A stretch of 62,637 bases of DNA from positions 1-62,637 of the forward strand of contig CAJUJN010000023.1 in the NCBI GenBank assembly GCA_910586775.1. Reading direction: 5' to 3'. The stretch's first letter is position 1. Each line of letters starts with the position of its first letter. Made by a program: the position numbers and the translations under genes. Source of the DNA: an uncultured Acetatifactor sp. GTDB lineage: Bacteria; Bacillota; Clostridia; Lachnospirales; Lachnospiraceae. This document shows positions 7,311 through 17,270 of the stretch, one piece after another. The notes under the pieces are model-generated. The model was not told where the DNA came from. It ran no database searches and worked only from the letters and a program-made list of their open reading frames with translations.

Positions 7311-8588
7311 ATGGGGGATTTTTTGAAAAAGAAACCACAATATTCTTACACAATACGCCTTCTCCGGGACAGCAAGGCTTACTGGCCGGGGTTTTTCGCT
7401 TTGCTTGTGCTTGCAGGAATCAGTGCGTTGCTCCAGACCAGGGTTTCACTTTTGTGGGGAGAACTGGTGGACGGCGGAATCATGGGTGATAAGACTACTG
7501 TCGCCTCCTCATTTTTGTATCTGGCTGTATTCTGCCTGTTACAGGCCGGGGTGGCTTTGGTAAATGACCCGCTGAATGCGGTTACCACAGAAGGGATGTT
7601 CAACCGGATTCGGGAGAGGGTTTTTCAGGTTCTGCACAGTGTGGATTATGCAGCGGCGGGAAAGCTGCTTCATACTGGGGATCTGGTGAGCCGCATGGGA
7701 AGTGATATGGAGGAGCTGTGTGAGATTTTTGCAGGACAGTATACCTGGTATCTCTATACTGCGGGGGAAGCACTTGCGGCTACTGCAGCCTGTTTGTTTC
7801 TGTGTCCGGTTCTGGGAGTGCTCTATCTGGCAGTACTGCCTGTGACCGTGTTTCTGCTACAGCGGCTGACAGCATCCATGACGCAGCGCCAGCGCAGTGC
7901 TTCGGTCGATACGGGCAGGGGAATGAATGTGGCGGCGGAGACGCTGCACCATCTGGAGACAGTGAAGGCTTATGGGGCGGAGGCGCTGTTTTGCGGGGAA
8001 TTTGATGCCCACATTGACACGGCTGCCAGGGCCAGGGCCGCCAATGAACGTTCCAATGCGGCGGTTACGGGCCTTCAGTATATGACGGCGCTGCTGCAGC
8101 TTGGAATTTTGTTCGGCGGGGGGATTTTATGCGTGGAAAAGGGACTGATTTCCGCGGGAGGGTTGATTGCGTTTGCCGCCCTGAGCAGGAAGGTGAAGGC
8201 GGCGGTTGATTTGCTGAGCCGTATGGCAGGAACCTGGAGGAAGAGTGAGGCTCTGTCGCAGCGGATCTGTGAGCTTCTGGATCTGCCGGGGGAAGACGGG
8301 GAGCGTTCTGCCAGGGAAGTACATGGAGATATTTTCGATGGGGAAGTACAGGAAGGCATGGGAGGTACGGAAAACCTGCCGGAAACAGACGTGCTTCTGG
8401 AGATTCGAAACTTGCATTTTTCTTATGAAGACAAGCATGTATTAGAAGGCCTGAGGTTATCCATAGGTGCCGGGCAGCATGTGGCGGTATTGGGGCCAAG
8501 CGGCTGCGGAAAGACCACGCTGCTGCGGATTATCTGCGGCTTTTACCGCTGCGGCAGGGGGCAGGTTTTCTTCCGGGGAAGGGACTGA
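7311..8588 (+). pseudogene. ABC exporter half-transporter 1, truncated inside its ATPase domain
   Basis: Residues 1-~320 are an ABC-exporter membrane domain (start SYTIRLLRDSKAYWPGFFAL). The nucleotide-binding domain begins at LEIRNLHFSYEDK and shows Walker A GPSGCGKTT. It then ends after RCGRGQVFFRGRD, so signature, Walker B and H-loop are missing: 425 residues instead of about 570-600. The next gene lacks exactly the complementary N-terminal part, and the two frames meet around 8575. One deletion that removed the 3' end of this gene and the 5' end of the next explains both. The remaining product cannot hydrolyse ATP in the normal way. Confidence 0.8.
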
Positions 8589-8605
8589 TCGTCCTTGGCG
8601 CCTGG

Positions 8606-10177
8606 ATGAGGAACACGGCGGTGATTAATGGGGAGGGAGCCCTGAAAAAGGCTCTCTTTGCCAGATTGTGCAGGCTAACCATACAGGACAGCCGGAGGTA
8701 TGTTACGGCAGAGCAGGTGGTTCGCCTCACTTATGATGCGGGGAGGGCAGTGGGGATCTTTTCCGGCTATGCGTTTCAGTCCTTTGTGAAATTCCTGGCC
8801 TGCCTGGTGATTTCCGTGTTTCTTTTGCTTCGGGAAAGCGTGGCCGTTGCGGCGGCGGGACTGGGGCTGGCCGCTGTGTGTGCTGTGCTGTCTGTCTATT
8901 TCAATCCGAAGGTCAGGGCGGCGGAGCAGAGGGCCCGCAGGAGCAATGCTTCGGCTACGGCATTTTTGGCGGAGACAGGCCGGATAATGGATGTGGTGCG
9001 GGTTTTTCAGATGAAAGAGCCTTTGGCCCGGCGTTATGGGCAGGCCTGCGGGGAGGCGGCAAAAGAACGGGTGCGTTACCGGGGGCTGAACGGGATATCG
9101 GAGGCCCTGATGACAATTTTTACCAAACTGGCACAGCCGGCTGCCTTTGTCATGGGACTGGCGTTGTGGGCGGACGGAAAGGTACCGGTATCGAAGATGG
9201 TTTATATCGCGGGAATCATTGGCGTGTTGGCGGAGGGGATGAGCGGTTTCGCTTTGTTTATGAAGCATATACAGCCGCCGCTTGTGTCCGCGCAGCGGGT
9301 TTACGAGCTGATGGATTTGCCGGAGGAGGAACTTGTTGGAGGGGAGTCCGGGGAAGGGGAATCTGGTGAAGGAAAGCCTGTTGAAGAGGAATCTGCCGGA
9401 GGGGAATCCGTGGAGGAGAAGTCTGCTGTAGGGGAATTTCCCTGCAGGGAAGAAGTGCCTGCTGTGGATTTTCAGGGAGTCAGCTTTTCCTATGATTCCA
9501 AGCCTGTCCTGCGGGATTTGTCTTTTTCGGTGAGGCAGGGGGAGACGGCTGTCCTTGTGGGGGCATCGGGTAACGGAAAAAGCACCGTGCTGAAGATTTT
9601 ACTGGGATTCTATCCGCCCCGGGAAGGAAGCATCCGTTTATTTGGCCGAAATGCGGCGGAACTGGGAGCAGCAGGGTGCAGGGCGCTGATAGGATATGTC
9701 CCCCAGGAGGGCGCAGTGTTCTCGGGAAATATTGCGGAGAATCTGCGCATGGGCAAGCCCTGCGCCACAGACCGGGAGCTGATGGAGGCTGTGCGTCTGG
9801 CCCGGATGGAGGATTTTGTTCCGGATGAGGCTGCCCTGTATTCCATTCAGGTTGGGGAGGAGGGGGCCTTGCTCTCGGGAGGGCAGCGGCAGCGGATTTC
9901 CATTGCCAGGGCCCTGTTGCGGGATGCTCCGGTTTTGGTGCTTGACGAGGCCACGGCCGCCCTTGACGGTGAAACGGAAAGGCGGTGGCAGGAGACCATG
10001 ATGCTGCTCCGCGGGCGAAAGACGATTCTGGCAGTGGCCCACAGGCAGCAGACGGTGGTGAATGCGGACCGTGTTTTCCGGATGGAGGAAGGGCGGATTG
10101 CGGATGCGGGGACCCATCAGGAATTGATGGAGCGTTCCGCGGAGTACAGGCGGATGTACCGGAGGGATATGTGCTGA
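8606..10177 (+). pseudogene. ABC exporter half-transporter 2, missing its N-terminal membrane helices
   Basis: The frame opens within the membrane domain: reading back through the junction gives KGLIVLGAWMRNTAVI, normally internal to such proteins. The first one or two helices are therefore absent. The ATPase domain is complete: Walker A GASGNGKST, signature LSGGQRQRISIARAL, Walker B VLVLDEATAALD and switch AVAHR. Between the domains is an acidic linker (about residues 240-280) of repeated GGESGEGES/VEEESAGG units. Relatives of this exporter pair act as heterodimers for drugs or peptides. With its partner truncated and its own N-terminus gone, function is unlikely, although the 523-residue frame is open. 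Confidence 0.75.
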
Positions 10178-10431
10178 TAATTACATGGCGGCACTGCGAG
10201 GTGTTTTGATGCCTCTCTTGCACGGACAAACCCAGGCAACTCATTAAGCTGCTTTGCAACCGAAGCGATTGTTTTGACAGCAGGCACCAAAATAACGCAC
10301 TTGCTGTGAACGGCGAAGCCATGGACAGTAACACGGCTGTACGGAATGCTTTCCTGGCGGCTATGGTTTGACTTGCGGGTTAAAGTCAGCTGTGATACAC
10401 TTGGAGCAGGTGAAAGGAGCGTGAGGACATT
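10178..10431. other. Noncoding stretch with no recognised gene
   Basis: About 250 bp with no supported gene. It contains the word CGGCACTGCGAGGTGTTTT near 10192, which resembles CGGCACTGTGAAGTGTTTTT near 49789 upstream of another regulator gene. The next recognisable sequence is the ATPase remnant from 10432. Confidence 0.4.
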
Positions 10432-10686
10432 GGCAGATTTTTCAATGTGAATGGGGCCTGTAATCCTGACCTGCACTATATGGCGGATATTGCGGATAAG
10501 CTGACACAAATCAGGAGCATGGTGGATGCGGGGCAGTGCTTTATTATAAACCGGGCAAGATAGTATGGAAAAACGATAACCTTAGAGGAATTGGAAAAAG
10601 TCCTGAAAAGAGAGTATGTTGTGGTGAGCCTGGATTTTCAGATGCTTGGGGCGGCCGGTTTTCAGACGGAGAATCAGTTTTCTTGA
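10432..10686 (+). pseudogene. Remnant of an AAA-like ATPase (AAA_35-type)
   Basis: One frame reads FFNVNGACNPDLHYMADI, CFIINRAR, a TAG stop at the place where relatives have Gln, YGKTITLEELEKVL and YVVVSLDFQ. This is the N-terminus of AAA-family ATPases found in many copies in gut Clostridia, whose nucleotide-binding motif is INRARQYGKT. The copy has lost a proper start, carries the TAG inside that motif and ends at a TGA at 10684. Nothing of the remaining ATPase is recognisable, and 10687-10864 holds no gene. Confidence 0.65.
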
Positions 10687-10864
10687 TATTTGCCGGTATT
10701 TCCGAGCTTGCCATCGGCGATAAGATTCTGATAGAGGCAGTGGTTTAAGGCTGCCTGTCATATGATGAAAAATAAGGCGTGTTTCAAAGCATTGAGATAT
10801 GTATGTGCTTTGCTGTCAGGTGCTGTTTGAAACACGTTAAAGATAAAAAACAGAAAGGAGTACT

Positions 10865-13591
10865 ATGTTTACACAAAAGTTTATGGAGGAAATGGAGGCT
10901 CCCTTTCAGGCGCAGGTAAAGCGCATGGGGGAGAAGGGGACAGAGGCGGCAGAGGCCGTTAAGCGTGCTTACGAGGAGGGACGTACCCATGAGGCGGAGG
11001 CTTTGAAATGTCTGTATGCGTCCATGCCTTTAAGCGATGCTTTGGATTATCCGGCGGAGCTGTTCGAGACCTATGCCAGGCACGGGGTTTTCCTGTGGGA
11101 GAAGGGGCCTTTTGCGGGGAAGGTGCCGGAGAAGACCTTTGCAGGCTATGTGCTGCATCATCGGGTGAACAATGAGGATTTGACGGAACACCGTGAATTC
11201 TTTTACGGAGAACTGAAAGGAAAAATTGCGGGGATAAATATGCATGACGCCCTGCTGGCGGTGAATTACTGGCTTGCCTCCCAGGCTACCTACCGGGCTA
11301 CGGACGGAAGGACTGCCAGTCCTTTGTGTGTCTATCGTTCCGCTTACGGAAGGTGCGGGGAGGAATCTACTTTCGGGGTGTCTGTGCTGCGCAGCTTAGG
11401 GATCCCTGCCAGGCAGGTGTATGTGCCATTGTGGTCCCACTGTGACGACAATCACGCCTGGATAGAGGCATGGGCGGACGGAAAATGGGTCTTCCTGGGA
11501 GCCTGCGAGCCGGAGGAGGTGGTGAACAGGGGATGGTTTACCGGTGCGTCTTCCCGGGCCATGCTGGTTCATTCCCGCTGGCTGCTGCCCACAGAGCCGG
11601 ATGACGAGGATCTGGGACAGGCAGGCTCCAGGCTGCAGGTGATGCCCATGAAGGATATGAGCCATGTGCTGAATCACCTGGGACGCTATGCTCTGACCAC
11701 GGAAGCTGCCGTGGAGGTGACGGACGAGGAGGGGAATCCCCAGGCGGATGTGGCGGTGCATTTCGAGGTGATGAACAGCGCCCATTTCGGCGAGATTGCC
11801 ACCGTTCGGACGGACGGGGAAGGCAAATGCAGCCTCTGTACCGGGCTTGGCACTCTGCATGTGACGGCATCCAGGGGTGATTTGTACGGAGAATGCCTCA
11901 TTGATACCCAGGCGGGAGAGGTGTGCAGGATTGTTTTAAAGAAACCGGAAGAGAAGTTCGGAGTATGGGAGGATATGGTGATCACCGCGCCAAAGGACTC
12001 TCCTGTGAACAGGGTTGTGCTGACGAAGGAACAGAAAACCAGGGGGAAGGAGAGACTGAGCGAAGCGGCTTCCCTGCGCAGGGAAAAGGAAAGCCGTTTT
12101 TACAGCGAAGAGCTGGCCGGAGAGGCTGTGGCGACGCTGGAGGCGGAGATCAATGGGGAGAGCGCCGCCGGAGGAAAGAAGGCGGATGCCGGGAATCCTG
12201 TCGGGGAGAAGGAAACCGGTACAGGGAATGCCGCTGCCGTAAAGGAAAAATGTATTGAGATCATGCGCAAGGCCTGCGGTAACCAGAAGGAGATTGCGGA
12301 CTTCCTGGCAAGGCCTGCGGCAGGACGGTATCCTGTGCGGTGGAAAGCGGCCATTCTGGAGAGCCTGCGGGAGAAGGATTACCGGGATATCACAGCGGAT
12401 ATTCTGGAGGATAACTGCGCGGAGGCCGCCGTCTTTGACGGAACCTGGGATGACGAAGTTCTGGTGCCTTACATTCTGCGCCCCAGGGTCTGCAATGAGA
12501 TGATCCGTCCTTTCCGGAAGAGCATCCGCACCTGGCTGGAGCGGGAGAGCGGGAAGTGCGGACGTGACCTGGCGGAGGAGATCCGCAAAGACCCTGTGCA
12601 GGCCTGGAAACTGGTAAAGGAGAGGATTGTTTCCGAGAAAAAGGCGGAGTACGGTGCCCTGGTGACTTCCGCGGAGTCGGCCCTGGAAAGCGGTTATGGA
12701 AGTGAGATTACCCGGGAAGTGGTCTGTGTGCAGATTCTTAGGACACTTGGAATTCCTGCGAGACTGGATCCGGTGGAAGGTATGCCGGAAATATGGATAC
12801 AGAAACCCGGCTTGGAAGGGCGTTTCGTACCCATGGAGCATGAGGACAGGACCTGTCAGGTTATGATACAGAAGCAGGGGGACGTGGAGTGGAATTATTT
12901 CGGAAACTGGACCATGGCCCGCTTTGAGAACGGCAGGTATCACACGCTGATGCTTGGATGGGGGGAGCAGGTGAAGATTTCCGGTGCAGTGCCGGTGTTC
13001 CCCGGAAAGTACAGGGTTTTGACTACAAACCGTCTGCCTAACGGCAATACCTTTGCGAAACAGTATTTCTTTGAACTGGCAGAGGGGGAGAAGAAAGAAA
13101 TCGTCCTGGAACAGAAGGAGGCGGCTGTTTCCGATATGCTGGTTTCCAGCGACATTGCGGATTTTGCCATCAGAACAGAAAAGGGGGTGGAGCACAGGAT
13201 TTCGGAACTGGTGAAAGAGAGGGAAGGGCTGTTTGTGTGGCTTGGCGAGGACGAGGAGCCCACGGAGCACATTCTCAACGAAATATACGAGCGCAGGGAA
13301 GAATATGCCGCCCTGGAGACAGGAATTTACTTCATCGCACAGCGTCCGGCAATCCGGGAGAATCCGGCCTGCAGGAAAGTCTTGGAGGCGCTGCCGAAGA
13401 TTCAGCTCTTACTGGACGATTTCGGGGCGGATATGGAAGCCGTGGCCCGCAGGATGTACCTGGAGCCGGGTAAATTGCCCCTGGCTGTGATCATAGACGA
13501 AAGCATGAATTGTATCTACGGGGTGGCAGGGTATAATGTGGGTACAGGGGATATGATTTTGAAGCTGCTGAAACTGGTGTCTGAGGGGTGA
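10865..13591 (+). CDS. Large transglutaminase-like domain protein
   Basis: 908 residues, no signal peptide, so probably cytoplasmic. A transglutaminase-like core spans about 125-260: YGRCGEESTFGVSVLRSLGI holds the catalytic Cys164, and DDNHAWIEAW holds His197. The third acidic position is followed by LGACEPEEV, the form usual in a clostridial subfamily. A carboxypeptidase-regulatory-like (Ig-like) segment follows at about 290-360. A second, degenerate papain-like segment lies near 590-640 (AESALESGYGSEITREVV, RTLGIPARL) without a clear catalytic cysteine. The C-terminal 150 residues look like a thioredoxin-like fold (FVWLGEDEEPTEHILNEI). Start supported by AAAGGAG. It may be a protease or amidase on peptides; the substrate is unknown. 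It precedes a fucosidase gene. Confidence 0.8.
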   Translation: MFTQKFMEEMEAPFQAQVKRMGEKGTEAAEAVKRAYEEGRTHEAEALKCLYASMPLSDALDYPAELFETYARHGVFLWEKGPFAGKVPEKTFAGYVLHHRVNNEDLTEHREFFYGELKGKIAGINMHDALLAVNYWLASQATYRATDGRTASPLCVYRSAYGRCGEESTFGVSVLRSLGIPARQVYVPLWSHCDDNHAWIEAWADGKWVFLGACEPEEVVNRGWFTGASSRAMLVHSRWLLPTEPDDEDLGQAGSRLQVMPMKDMSHVLNHLGRYALTTEAAVEVTDEEGNPQADVAVHFEVMNSAHFGEIATVRTDGEGKCSLCTGLGTLHVTASRGDLYGECLIDTQAGEVCRIVLKKPEEKFGVWEDMVITAPKDSPVNRVVLTKEQKTRGKERLSEAASLRREKESRFYSEELAGEAVATLEAEINGESAAGGKKADAGNPVGEKETGTGNAAAVKEKCIEIMRKACGNQKEIADFLARPAAGRYPVRWKAAILESLREKDYRDITADILEDNCAEAAVFDGTWDDEVLVPYILRPRVCNEMIRPFRKSIRTWLERESGKCGRDLAEEIRKDPVQAWKLVKERIVSEKKAEYGALVTSAESALESGYGSEITREVVCVQILRTLGIPARLDPVEGMPEIWIQKPGLEGRFVPMEHEDRTCQVMIQKQGDVEWNYFGNWTMARFENGRYHTLMLGWGEQVKISGAVPVFPGKYRVLTTNRLPNGNTFAKQYFFELAEGEKKEIVLEQKEAAVSDMLVSSDIADFAIRTEKGVEHRISELVKEREGLFVWLGEDEEPTEHILNEIYERREEYAALETGIYFIAQRPAIRENPACRKVLEALPKIQLLLDDFGADMEAVARRMYLEPGKLPLAVIIDESMNCIYGVAGYNVGTGDMILKLLKLVSEG

Positions 13592-13773
13592 AGTTAAATG
13601 CGCTCATAAAGGATATTCAGAGAAATACTTTTGAGGGAAGCCGGAACCGTTGAAGAATAATCTTAGCGGATAATTGAGGTATTGAGAAAATTTGGAGAAA
13701 GCGCAAAGAATGTACATTTGAGAGAAAGGAATATACGGAAAACCGATAATCCGTATGGAAATGGTACGACAGA

Positions 13774-15090
13774 ATGAATAAAATCGTGGAAGAGAGAACA
13801 AAGAGAACCCAGTGGTACCAGGAGGCAAGGTTCGGCATGTTTATTCACTGGGGGCTGTATGCCATCCCTGCAAGGGGAGAGTGGCTGCGCAGCGTGGAGC
13901 AGCTGCCAAAGGAGGACTATGAGCCCCTGAAGGACGAGTTCGCTGCGGAGAATTATAATCCGAAGGAATGGGCAAGGCTGGCGAAGGAAGCCGGAATGAA
14001 GTACGCCGTGCTGACCGCCAAGCATCATGACGGGTACTGCCTGTTTGATTCCAAACTGACGGATTTCAAGTCCACCAATTCCCCCTGCGGACGGGATCTG
14101 GTGCGGGAATTCCTGGAAGCTTTCCGGGCGGAGGGTATCAGGGTCGGCCTGTACTATTCCGTCATTGACTGGCGGCATCCGGATTTTCCCCATTACGGGG
14201 ATATGCATCATCCCATGCGCAACCATCCGGAGTGTTCCAACGAGAACCGGAATTTCGATACTTATCTGGAGTATATGTTTGGTCAGATTAAGGAGCTTCT
14301 CACCGACTACGGCAAACTGGATGTGATGTGGTTTGACTTTTCCTACGGGGATATGAAATGTGATACCTGGAAGGCCAGGGAGCTGATTGAGATGGTGCGT
14401 TCCATTCAGCCGGATGTGATTATCGACAATCGTCTGGAGGGAAGCGGGGAGGATGCAGGGTCTATCCGCACTTTGGACCCGACTCCTTATTCAGGAGATT
14501 TTGCGTCGCCGGAGCAGATGATTCCGCCGGAAGGGATCCGGGATGTGGCGGGAAACCCTATTCCCTGGGAGGCCTGCATTACCCTGAACAATCACTGGGG
14601 CTATGCGGCCCATGACCATCACTATAAATCGGCAAAGATGGTGGTCCATATGCTGGTGGAGTGCGTCAGCAAGGGCGGGAATCTGCTTCTGAATGTGGGA
14701 CCCAATGCCAAGGGAGAGATTCCGCAGGAATCCGTGGCTGTTTTAAAAGAGGTGGGTGCCTGGATGAAGAAGAACGGAAAGAGCATCTACGGCTGCGGTT
14801 ACGCTCAGCTGCCCAAGCCGGAGTGGGGGCGCTATACCCGCAACGGAAATCTGCTCTATGCCCATGTGATGGAGCCCCAGGTGGGCGCTGTCTGCCTGGA
14901 AAATATGGCCGGGAAAGTGGAAAAAATGAGACTTTTAGCCGATAATTCCGAGATTAAGGAAACCCATTACTGGAACCTGAAGGAATATGACAAGAATGCC
15001 TTTTTCTTCTTCAATCCCTATGCGGCGGACTGCTATCCCCTGCCTGATGAGAAGGATACGGTGGTGGAGATTTATCTGAAAGAAGAATAA
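13774..15090 (+). CDS. Alpha-L-fucosidase, glycoside hydrolase family 29
   Basis: 438 residues. GH29 hallmarks are RFGMFIHWGLYAIPA (20-34), LTAKHHDGYCLFDSK (80-94) and KLDVMWFDFSYGD (181-193), in which Asp188 is the expected nucleophile. Later motifs are SIQPDVIIDNRL and KGGNLLLNVGPNAKGEIP. No signal peptide, so it should hydrolyse imported fucosylated oligosaccharides in the cytoplasm, releasing L-fucose. The ribosome binding site is weak, but the conserved N-terminus supports this start. It lies 180 bp after the transglutaminase-like gene and a few kb from the damaged oligosaccharide importer, which may once have supplied its substrate; that link is inference. Confidence 0.92.
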   Translation: MNKIVEERTKRTQWYQEARFGMFIHWGLYAIPARGEWLRSVEQLPKEDYEPLKDEFAAENYNPKEWARLAKEAGMKYAVLTAKHHDGYCLFDSKLTDFKSTNSPCGRDLVREFLEAFRAEGIRVGLYYSVIDWRHPDFPHYGDMHHPMRNHPECSNENRNFDTYLEYMFGQIKELLTDYGKLDVMWFDFSYGDMKCDTWKARELIEMVRSIQPDVIIDNRLEGSGEDAGSIRTLDPTPYSGDFASPEQMIPPEGIRDVAGNPIPWEACITLNNHWGYAAHDHHYKSAKMVVHMLVECVSKGGNLLLNVGPNAKGEIPQESVAVLKEVGAWMKKNGKSIYGCGYAQLPKPEWGRYTRNGNLLYAHVMEPQVGAVCLENMAGKVEKMRLLADNSEIKETHYWNLKEYDKNAFFFFNPYAADCYPLPDEKDTVVEIYLKEE

Positions 15091-15427
15091 AGCGATGAAA
15101 TAAGAGCGGCCCCGGATAAGAAATCGTGAGATTCTTAATGGGGCTGCCAATCACATGGAACTTATGCTCTCTGCTTTTTATCGGAATATCAGTCATATCT
15201 CAATTAAATATATAGTCACAGATCCGGGGACGATCGTGGAACAATTTCATTTCCCTCTTGCCATGCGGCTGAACTTCATCCCAGGGAATGTTCAGGTCCC
15301 TGAAAGAGTCAGGGCAGATAATAGAGGAACGCTTTCCGGGGATTTATTTCTATACCTCTGGATGCCCGCAGCAAATATCTTTCCAGACTGTAAGATAAGA
15401 AATGATTTTGCCCCTTATTCAAGAAAA
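15091..15427. other. Noncoding stretch with no recognised feature
   Basis: Between the fucosidase stop and a bidirectional terminator. Short open frames exist on both strands but show no family resemblance, no good ribosome binding site and no clear structure. Confidence 0.4.
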
Positions 15428-15470
15428 AACAACCTGGCTGAAAGAATGTTCTTTTCGCCAGGTTGTTTTT
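15428..15470. terminator. Bidirectional terminator between convergent genes
   Basis: AACAACCTGGC (15428-15438) pairs perfectly with GCCAGGTTGTT (15457-15467) with T-runs on both strands. It serves the minus-strand transporter gene and may also stop readthrough from the fucosidase side. Confidence 0.85.
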
Positions 15471-15480
15471 AATATGGAAC

Positions 15481-16773
15481 CTATTTGTTTCCTTCTTTTG
15501 CAGGACGTACCAGGAAAAGGCTGATCAGCAGGGCCACAATATACAGCACAATGGTGACATACAGTACATTCTGGTAACCCACAGGATTAACCTGGACGCC
15601 GTGGTGATCAGAGAACTCTCCTGTATGATTTACGATCCAGGTAGCAAGCTGGTTGCCTGTCAGCCCTGCAATACCCCATGCGGAAAGGGTGAGACCATGG
15701 ATGGCGCTGATATTGCCCATGCCGTAATGGTCAGAGAGCAGAGTGGGAACATTGGAAAAACCGCCGCCGTAGCCTGCGTTTACTACAAAGATCAGTCCCA
15801 GTACCAGGATGATCAGGAGGGTGTTGCCCTCGCCGTTCTTAATACCGCCTGTCAGCATTACGATGCCTGTAAATGCGATGGAAAGGATAAAAATCAGTTT
15901 GTAAATAGTATTTCTGTCTTTCATGGTATCGGCCCATGCGGAGAAGCCGAGACGGCCGCCTGCGTTAAAAACAGCGGATACGGTGGAAATAATTCCTGCG
16001 GCGCCTGCGAGACCGATACATTTTACGATCATTTTCTCCTGGGAGATCAGAGCCAGTCCGCAGGTGATGTTGATATAGAACATCAGCCAGATGCCGATGT
16101 AGTTGGCAATGGGCCTGGACTTAATGACGTCCATCATTCCCTTACCGTTTTCGGCCTTCTGAGGCTCATGCCAGGTATCGGGTTTCTTCAGGAGCAGATG
16201 TCCCACGAACATCATGACAAAGTAAACCACAGCCAGGATCAGGAACATTTTATAAATGCCGCCTTCGCCCAGGTTGTCCAGCATGGCCTGCATGATGGGG
16301 CTGGCAATTGCTTTTGCGGCACCAAATCCGGCAACGGCCAGGCCTGTGGCAAGCCCCTTGCGGTCTTCAAACCAGAGCATCAGAGTCTTGACAGGGGACA
16401 GATAACCGGTACCAAGACCGATTCCCATGATAAAGCCGTAGCATATGTAGATACCGATCAAAGCCAGCGGACTGTGCTGATGGGTGCCGCCGTAGTAGAT
16501 AAAGAAGCCGGTGCCTGCCATACCGCAGGCGAAGCAGATGGAAGCGATCAGGGATGATTTGTGGATGTCCTTTTCCACGATATTGCCCAGGAAGGCGGCG
16601 GACATGCCAAGGAAAAAGATGGCGAAGCTGAAGGCCCATTCGGTAGCGCCTTTGGAGAAACCGATGTAATCGGCGATCTCCTGGCTGAAGATGGACCAGC
16701 AGTAGACAGTACCTATGCTGCAGTGAAGCAGCAGCGCCGGAATCGCGGCGCGAATCCATTTGTTGTTCTTCAT
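15481..16773 (-). CDS. OFA-family major facilitator transporter
   Basis: 430 residues from the ATG at 16773, which follows GGAAATGAGG; an upstream in-frame start lacks such a site and adds a non-homologous tail. About 12 transmembrane segments. The N-terminus IRAAIPALLLHCSIGTVYCW and the loop GIGLGTGYLSPVKTLMLWF are typical of the oxalate/formate antiporter (OFA) family, and a second-half RLGFSAWADTMKDRN matches the MFS loop between helices 8 and 9. It probably exchanges small carboxylates at the cytoplasmic membrane; the substrate is not fixed by sequence. Monocistronic, with its own promoter at 16841-16869 and terminator. Confidence 0.85.
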   Translation of the reverse strand: MKNNKWIRAAIPALLLHCSIGTVYCWSIFSQEIADYIGFSKGATEWAFSFAIFFLGMSAAFLGNIVEKDIHKSSLIASICFACGMAGTGFFIYYGGTHQHSPLALIGIYICYGFIMGIGLGTGYLSPVKTLMLWFEDRKGLATGLAVAGFGAAKAIASPIMQAMLDNLGEGGIYKMFLILAVVYFVMMFVGHLLLKKPDTWHEPQKAENGKGMMDVIKSRPIANYIGIWLMFYINITCGLALISQEKMIVKCIGLAGAAGIISTVSAVFNAGGRLGFSAWADTMKDRNTIYKLIFILSIAFTGIVMLTGGIKNGEGNTLLIILVLGLIFVVNAGYGGGFSNVPTLLSDHYGMGNISAIHGLTLSAWGIAGLTGNQLATWIVNHTGEFSDHHGVQVNPVGYQNVLYVTIVLYIVALLISLFLVRPAKEGNK

Positions 16774-16840
16774 GATGTACCTCATTTCCTTTTTTATGTT
16801 TCTTTGTACAATATATTGATATAATATATCGGCATACGTT

Positions 16841-16869
16841 ATTGTACTCGCAATTTCAGTAAAATGCAA
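16841..16869 (-). promoter_or_regulatory. Promoter of the OFA transporter gene
   Basis: On the minus strand TTGCAT (16869-16864) and TACAAT (16846-16841) are 17 bp apart. The -10 box is one arm of an inverted repeat, GTACAAT at 16806-16812 and ATTGTAC at 16841-16847, with an inner ATATAT/ATATAT palindrome, so a repressor site is plausible. Confidence 0.65.
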
Positions 16870-17145
16870 GCTTTTTATGATACTCCGGGCAGGTAGATAA
16901 GCAAAATTGAAGTCGTGTTTGCAGGGGGGTCGACAAGAGAAAAGATACTGATGGCAGGGATATGGCAGGGATTTTGAAAAGATGAGACATGTGGAAAAGG
17001 AAGATGGTGGTATGGCAGTTTGGGTGGTACTGGAACAGGACAGAATTTTTTGATATAAGAATTTGGAGAAAACTGTTATTATGTGTCGATATGGCTGCTA
17101 TATTTTGTGCAAAATATATAAAAATGAAAAAATATTAAAAAATGG
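16870..17145. other. Intergenic region before the tRNA gene
   Basis: Divergent spacer between the OFA gene promoter and the tRNA promoter. No supported gene or structure. Confidence 0.4.
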
Positions 17146-17174
17146 TTGCATTTTTTTCATTTACGCATTATAAT
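17146..17174 (+). promoter_or_regulatory. Promoter of tRNA-Pro
   Basis: TTGCAT (17146-17151) and TATAAT (17169-17174) with a 17-bp spacer, 14 bp before the mature tRNA 5' end. Confidence 0.8.
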
Positions 17175-17187
17175 ACTAAATGTCCTT

Positions 17188-17262
17188 CGGGGTGTGGCTC
17201 AGCTTGGTTAGAGCGCCGTCTTAGGGAGGCGGAGGTCGCGAGTTCGAATCCCGCCACTCCGA
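17188..17262 (+). tRNA. tRNA-Pro, anticodon AGG
   Basis: 75 nt without an encoded CCA. Acceptor stem CGGGGTG/CACTCCG with one G-T pair; D stem GCTC/GAGC; anticodon stem CCGTC/GGCGG around the loop TTAGGGA, giving anticodon AGG with G37; T arm GCGAG-TTCGAAT-CCCGC with one A-C mismatch. The C1-G72 pair and G37 fit proline. A34 would be converted to inosine by a TadA-type deaminase to read CCU, CCC and CCA. Most bacteria use GGG and TGG proline tRNAs, but A34 tRNAs other than Arg are known in some Firmicutes. Confidence 0.9.
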
Positions 17263-17270
17263 TGATTTGC

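Noticed and set aside
11936..13270. 444-codon minus-strand open frame under the transglutaminase-like gene
   Set aside because: Antisense shadow with no recognisable motif or start site.
10865..13591. Two complete transglutaminase active sites in one protein
   Set aside because: The second segment resembles the fold but lacks a clear catalytic Cys-His pair, so only one site is claimed.
15463..16557. 364-codon open frame on the plus strand opposite the OFA transporter
   Set aside because: It is antisense to a well-supported MFS gene; composition is that of a shadow frame, with no ribosome binding site or family motif.
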